NCBI GenBank assembly: GCA_022447685.1
Contig: JAKVAO010000059.1
Coordinates: 1-16,183, forward strand
Source: Candidatus Caenarcanales bacterium
GTDB taxonomy: Bacteria; Cyanobacteriota; Vampirovibrionia; LMEP-6097
Direction: 5' to 3'
DNA length: 16,183 bases
The notes beneath the pieces were generated by a model. That model worked only from the letters and a program-made list of their open reading frames with translations. It had not been told where the DNA came from and searched no databases. Shown piece by piece: positions 13,852-16,183 of this stretch. Positions within the stretch are counted from its first letter, which is position 1, and every line of letters begins with the position of its first letter. The position numbers and the translations under genes were made by a program.

Positions 13852-14856
13852 TTAATGAAATTTACCAAGTAAGCTTCTTATAGTTTTTCCAAAAATTTTA
13901 GATTTACTAACATAGCTACAAACCCATAAAGTAATAAACCTAATATCAAGTATTCTAAGGAAGTTTTTTTGAATAGATTCAATTAACTTAGAGCGCGCAA
14001 ATTCAGGTTTCTCAGCAAGAATATACCAATAAGCGAATCTCAGATAAGCAAGACTATAAGCCTCACGCTTTTCAGCTTCTAGAATTTTACTTAAATCATT
14101 ATCACTCGAAACCTTGACAGGTAAATGTTCTTTGACGGCATCAAAATTATCAATATTAGTATTAGCATCCAAAACCTTCAAAGTAACTTCTTCAATTTTC
14201 TCGGCTTTGACATTTTGTACAGACTGACCTGGATGTATTCGGTAATTACCAAGAGGCTCAATGATATGAAAGAACTCTCCAAAACGAGATAAGCGTAACC
14301 AAAAATCCCAATCTTCATATGGAATAAAATCTGTAACCTGAGTTCCGACCTGATCTAAAGCAGATTTACGAATCATTGGAGTTACTGAAGGTACAAAATT
14401 TCTTTTTAGAAGGTGAAAATATACAAGACCACTTGCACCCTTCTGTTGGCGTGAGGCATTTGCTAGTGGTTTATTTTCTGGATTAATTCGATTTACAGCA
14501 GCGTAGCAAAGAACAATATTGGGATTATTCTCCATTATATTTAACTGAGTCTCAAGTTTATTGGGTAGCCAAGTATCGTCAGAATCAACCAAACAAACAT
14601 ATTTACCTTCAGCCTTGCTAATCCCATAAGATCTAGCAACAGCACGCTCAGAATTAACTTGTTTGAAATACTTAAGGCGTGAATCCTTGTCAATAAAAGG
14701 CTTTAAAACCTCTTCAGTATTATCAGTACTACCATCGTCTATAAAAATTATTTCAAAATTCTTATAAGTCTGCTGCAAGATACTATTAATATTATCTGCA
14801 ACATATTTAGCTTGGTTATAACTAGGAATAACAACAGAAATTAAAGGATTATCCAT
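13852..14856 (-). CDS. Family 2 glycosyltransferase
   Basis: The 334-residue protein has a GT-A fold: the N-terminal ISVVIPSYNQ (6-15), FIDDGSTDNT (38-47), the metal-binding DSDD (91-94) and EDWDFW (181-186) with the likely catalytic acidic residue. A C-terminal helical region of about 100 residues follows, without an obvious transmembrane pair, so it is probably cytosolic or peripheral. It would transfer a sugar from a nucleotide donor to an envelope glycan or lipid; donor and acceptor cannot be read from sequence. The ATG lies 17 bases after the speE stop. There is no Shine-Dalgarno, but TATTAT ends 9 nt upstream. It is followed after one base by the PAP2 gene. Confidence 0.94.
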   Translation of the reverse strand: MDNPLISVVIPSYNQAKYVADNINSILQQTYKNFEIIFIDDGSTDNTEEVLKPFIDKDSRLKYFKQVNSERAVARSYGISKAEGKYVCLVDSDDTWLPNKLETQLNIMENNPNIVLCYAAVNRINPENKPLANASRQQKGASGLVYFHLLKRNFVPSVTPMIRKSALDQVGTQVTDFIPYEDWDFWLRLSRFGEFFHIIEPLGNYRIHPGQSVQNVKAEKIEEVTLKVLDANTNIDNFDAVKEHLPVKVSSDNDLSKILEAEKREAYSLAYLRFAYWYILAEKPEFARSKLIESIQKNFLRILDIRFITLWVCSYVSKSKIFGKTIRSLLGKFH

Positions 14857-14865
14857 GCTAAATCT

Positions 14866-14871
14866 ATAATA
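14866..14871 (-). promoter_or_regulatory. Possible -10 element (TATTAT) for the glycosyltransferase gene
   Basis: TATTAT lies in the 17-base gap between speE and the glycosyltransferase gene, 9 nt before the ATG. If used, it gives a leaderless internal transcript. The evidence is weaker here because the gene may simply be transcribed from speE. Confidence 0.3.
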
Positions 14872-14873
14872 AC

Positions 14874-15659
14874 TTAGATTTGAACAAAGTCAGAAATATC
14901 CAAATTATTTTTATTAATAAGTTTTTTAGCAGCTGCAGTATAAGTCCAAATCGCCCCAGGGTAAACAAGCATAGGAGCTAAATAACTGTGAAAATCATCA
15001 AATACTTTAGCTAAATTTTCTCTAGTTTTCTTAAGCTCGTCTTTTTGAAAGAATGGAGATCCTGATTGTGCACAAAATATTCCATCTGCTTTGAGTGCTC
15101 TTTGAATTTTTTTATAGAAATCTACTTCTATTAATCCTGCAGCAAATCCTTCAGGGTCAGTAGAGTCACAAAGAATCAAATCAAAGCTTTCACTATCACA
15201 TGAATCTATGAACTGGATTGCATCTTTACAATGAAGGTCTAATTTTGGATTATTAAGCTCAGAAGCTATTTGTGGGAAAAATTCTTTGGAGGCTTGAATA
15301 ACTTCTTCATCAATTTCAACCATAGTTACTTTATTAATGCGTGAATCATAGCTTTGGAACAAATTTCTCACTATACCACCATCACCGCCACCAACAACTA
15401 GAATATTTAAGCCTTCACTAGCAGCATCAATATTTTGCATTCCATAAGAACAAAGTGCGTGATGATACATATGTTCATCGACATCACTTAACATCAAAGC
15501 CCCATCCAGCGCCATAACTGTTCCATAGTTATCATTTTCAAAAATAAAAATCTCTTGATACTTAGATTTTTTCTGAAGATGTACTTGAGATACTTTCATG
15601 GCAATACTTTGCTTGCCTTGATGAATTTCTTGAAACCATAAATCAGTACTTTGAGACAT
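14874..15659 (-). CDS. speE: Spermidine synthase (polyamine aminopropyltransferase)
   Basis: The enzyme transfers the aminopropyl group of decarboxylated S-adenosylmethionine to putrescine. The 261-residue protein has the N-terminal beta domain (to about 75) with LDGALMLSDVDEHMYHHAL (51-69), the SAM-type nucleotide loop VVGGGDGG (88-95), the acidic VEIDEEV (114-120) and the active-site CDSTDPEG (164-171). All expected catalytic acidic residues are present. The ATG is preceded by TATAAT nine bases upstream and no Shine-Dalgarno. That hexamer is part of one arm of a nested palindrome. It is the first gene of the speE-glycosyltransferase-PAP2 cluster; speD is not in the window. Confidence 0.95.
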   Translation of the reverse strand: MSQSTDLWFQEIHQGKQSIAMKVSQVHLQKKSKYQEIFIFENDNYGTVMALDGALMLSDVDEHMYHHALCSYGMQNIDAASEGLNILVVGGGDGGIVRNLFQSYDSRINKVTMVEIDEEVIQASKEFFPQIASELNNPKLDLHCKDAIQFIDSCDSESFDLILCDSTDPEGFAAGLIEVDFYKKIQRALKADGIFCAQSGSPFFQKDELKKTRENLAKVFDDFHSYLAPMLVYPGAIWTYTAAAKKLINKNNLDISDFVQI

Positions 15660-15668
15660 AGAAGCATC

Positions 15669-15716
15669 ATTATAGATGACTTCTTAGGCGACTGCCTAAA
15701 ACTATTCATCTATAAT
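15669..15716. repeat. 48-bp nested palindrome carrying two divergent TATAAT boxes
   Basis: Outer arms ATTATAGATGA (15669-15679) and TCATCTATAAT (15706-15716) are perfect 11-bp complements. Inside lies a second perfect pair, TTAGGC (15684-15689) / GCCTAA (15694-15699) around GACT. Each outer arm places a TATAAT facing outwards, and the left one is 9 nt before the speE ATG. A T run (15723-15729) follows on the plus strand. It could be an operator for a dimeric regulator, a short mobile-repeat remnant or an RNA hairpin; the sequence alone does not decide. Confidence 0.7.
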
Positions 15717-15798
15717 GTATGATTTTTTTGACAAAGATACGTCTGCTTTAATCATATCTTCTATTTTCACCCAAGATATAAATGCATCAAACAAAATG

Positions 15799-16074
15799 TT
15801 AATCAGGAATATTGATCTTAGTTTCTTGTCCCGGTCGCCCTATCTTTAAACTTTGAACCTCACCATTTTTAACATTAAAAACTATTCTATCCAGCCCACT
15901 TCCTTGATATTTTTGAAAAAATAGTTCTTCCTTAGCTGGAAAGGTTTTTCCTTTCCTCTTTCTTTCTGGAGAGTTTGTTTGCTTTAAATGAAGTCTATCT
16001 ATATTTGAATAATCATCAAAACCATAATTTGTCTCAAAAATTGATTTATCTTCTTTCTTTAGTTTTTTAAGCAC
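15799..16074 (-). CDS. Small hypothetical protein
   Basis: I do not recognise this 91-residue protein. The N-terminal part is basic and polar; the C-terminal 40 residues (LDRIVFNVKNGEVQSLKIG, then PGQETKINIPD) look like two or three beta strands of a small domain. There is no signal peptide or membrane segment. The start is a GTG at 16074 without a Shine-Dalgarno; the frame stays open nine codons further upstream to a TGA, with no better start. TACACT lies 12 nt before the GTG. It is on the same strand as speE, 139 bases upstream of it. Confidence 0.55.
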   Translation of the reverse strand: MLKKLKKEDKSIFETNYGFDDYSNIDRLHLKQTNSPERKRKGKTFPAKEELFFQKYQGSGLDRIVFNVKNGEVQSLKIGRPGQETKINIPD

Positions 16075-16165
16075 TTCAGCTACTGTAGTGTACTGAGAAA
16101 TTCAGTCCAGTAAATACGTATATCAGAAGGTGTGAGAATATGAGAAAAGTAAAAAAGGAAATCTT

Positions 16166-16183
16166 ATGCCGAAAGGAACCCCA
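16166..16183 (+). CDS. Probable 5' end of a plus-strand gene cut by the window edge
   Basis: An ATG at 16166 is preceded by AAGGA (16155-16159) at a spacing of 6 nt, a proper Shine-Dalgarno. It opens a frame reading MPKGTP before the window ends. An alternative ATG at 16140 in another frame, reading MRKVKKEILCRKEP, also stays open and has GAAGG nine bases upstream. The gap to the divergent small gene is about 90 bases. Only the continuation beyond the window would decide. Confidence 0.35.

Noticed and set aside
15728..15756. TTGACA on the plus strand with a weak TAATCA-like -10
   Set aside because: No plus-strand gene follows and the -10 is poor; not enough to call a promoter or small RNA.
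1..16183. CRISPR array, insertion sequence, integrase or prophage module
   Set aside because: I saw no regularly spaced direct repeats, transposase, recombinase or phage structural gene anywhere in the window.

Overview
The window is AT-rich bacterial chromosome (by eye about one third G+C), with almost all genes on the minus strand, very short intergenic gaps, and several overlapping gene starts or ends. Conserved housekeeping genes (rpsL, rpsG, rpe, cinA, pheA, speE, a class B penicillin-binding protein, tRNA-His) show a free-living or host-associated bacterium with peptidoglycan. The mix of low G+C, soluble PAS histidine kinase, split str operon and long unrecognised helical proteins would fit a non-photosynthetic cyanobacterial relative (Melainabacteria/Vampirovibrionia). 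That placement is inference only; no 16S or other decisive marker is present.

Layout, left to right. 1-850: the 5' part of a membrane-anchored KAP-type P-loop NTPase gene that stops just after its Walker A region, so probably a broken accessory or defence gene. 850-1040: an unassigned, repeat- and hairpin-containing intergenic region. 1044-1162: a strong bidirectional terminator and tRNA-His(GUG). 1206-4259: an overlapping minus-strand operon rpe > PAS histidine kinase > REC/degenerate-GGDEF/REC protein, apparently ending at the terminator after tRNA-His. 4311-4748: an acidic hypothetical protein, divergent from rpe. 4794-5676: rpsL-rpsG without fusA/tuf. 5785-6195: a small possible GNAT-fold protein. 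6184-8603: a hypothetical helical protein followed by cinA, under a promoter with a Fur-like palindrome. 8781-9395: an MTA/SAH- or futalosine-type nucleosidase, tail-to-tail with the next operon. 9376-13249: hypothetical helical protein > pheA > class B PBP. 13353-15659: speE > GT2 glycosyltransferase > PAP2 phosphatase, with a nested palindrome upstream of speE. 15799-16074: a small hypothetical gene. The right edge probably holds the first codons of a plus-strand gene.

The most striking window-wide pattern concerns translation starts. At least seven genes have a TATAAT-like hexamer only 5-12 nt before the start codon and no Shine-Dalgarno sequence, which is the arrangement expected for leaderless mRNAs. 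Convincing Shine-Dalgarno sequences are seen mainly at genes inside operons or with a longer leader (rpsG, the 11879-13249 gene, the right-edge ORF). Other points of interest are a signalling protein in which all three receiver/GGDEF modules have lost key residues, two long unknown proteins that may be distant paralogues, and a Fur-type operator placed just downstream of a predicted transcription start.
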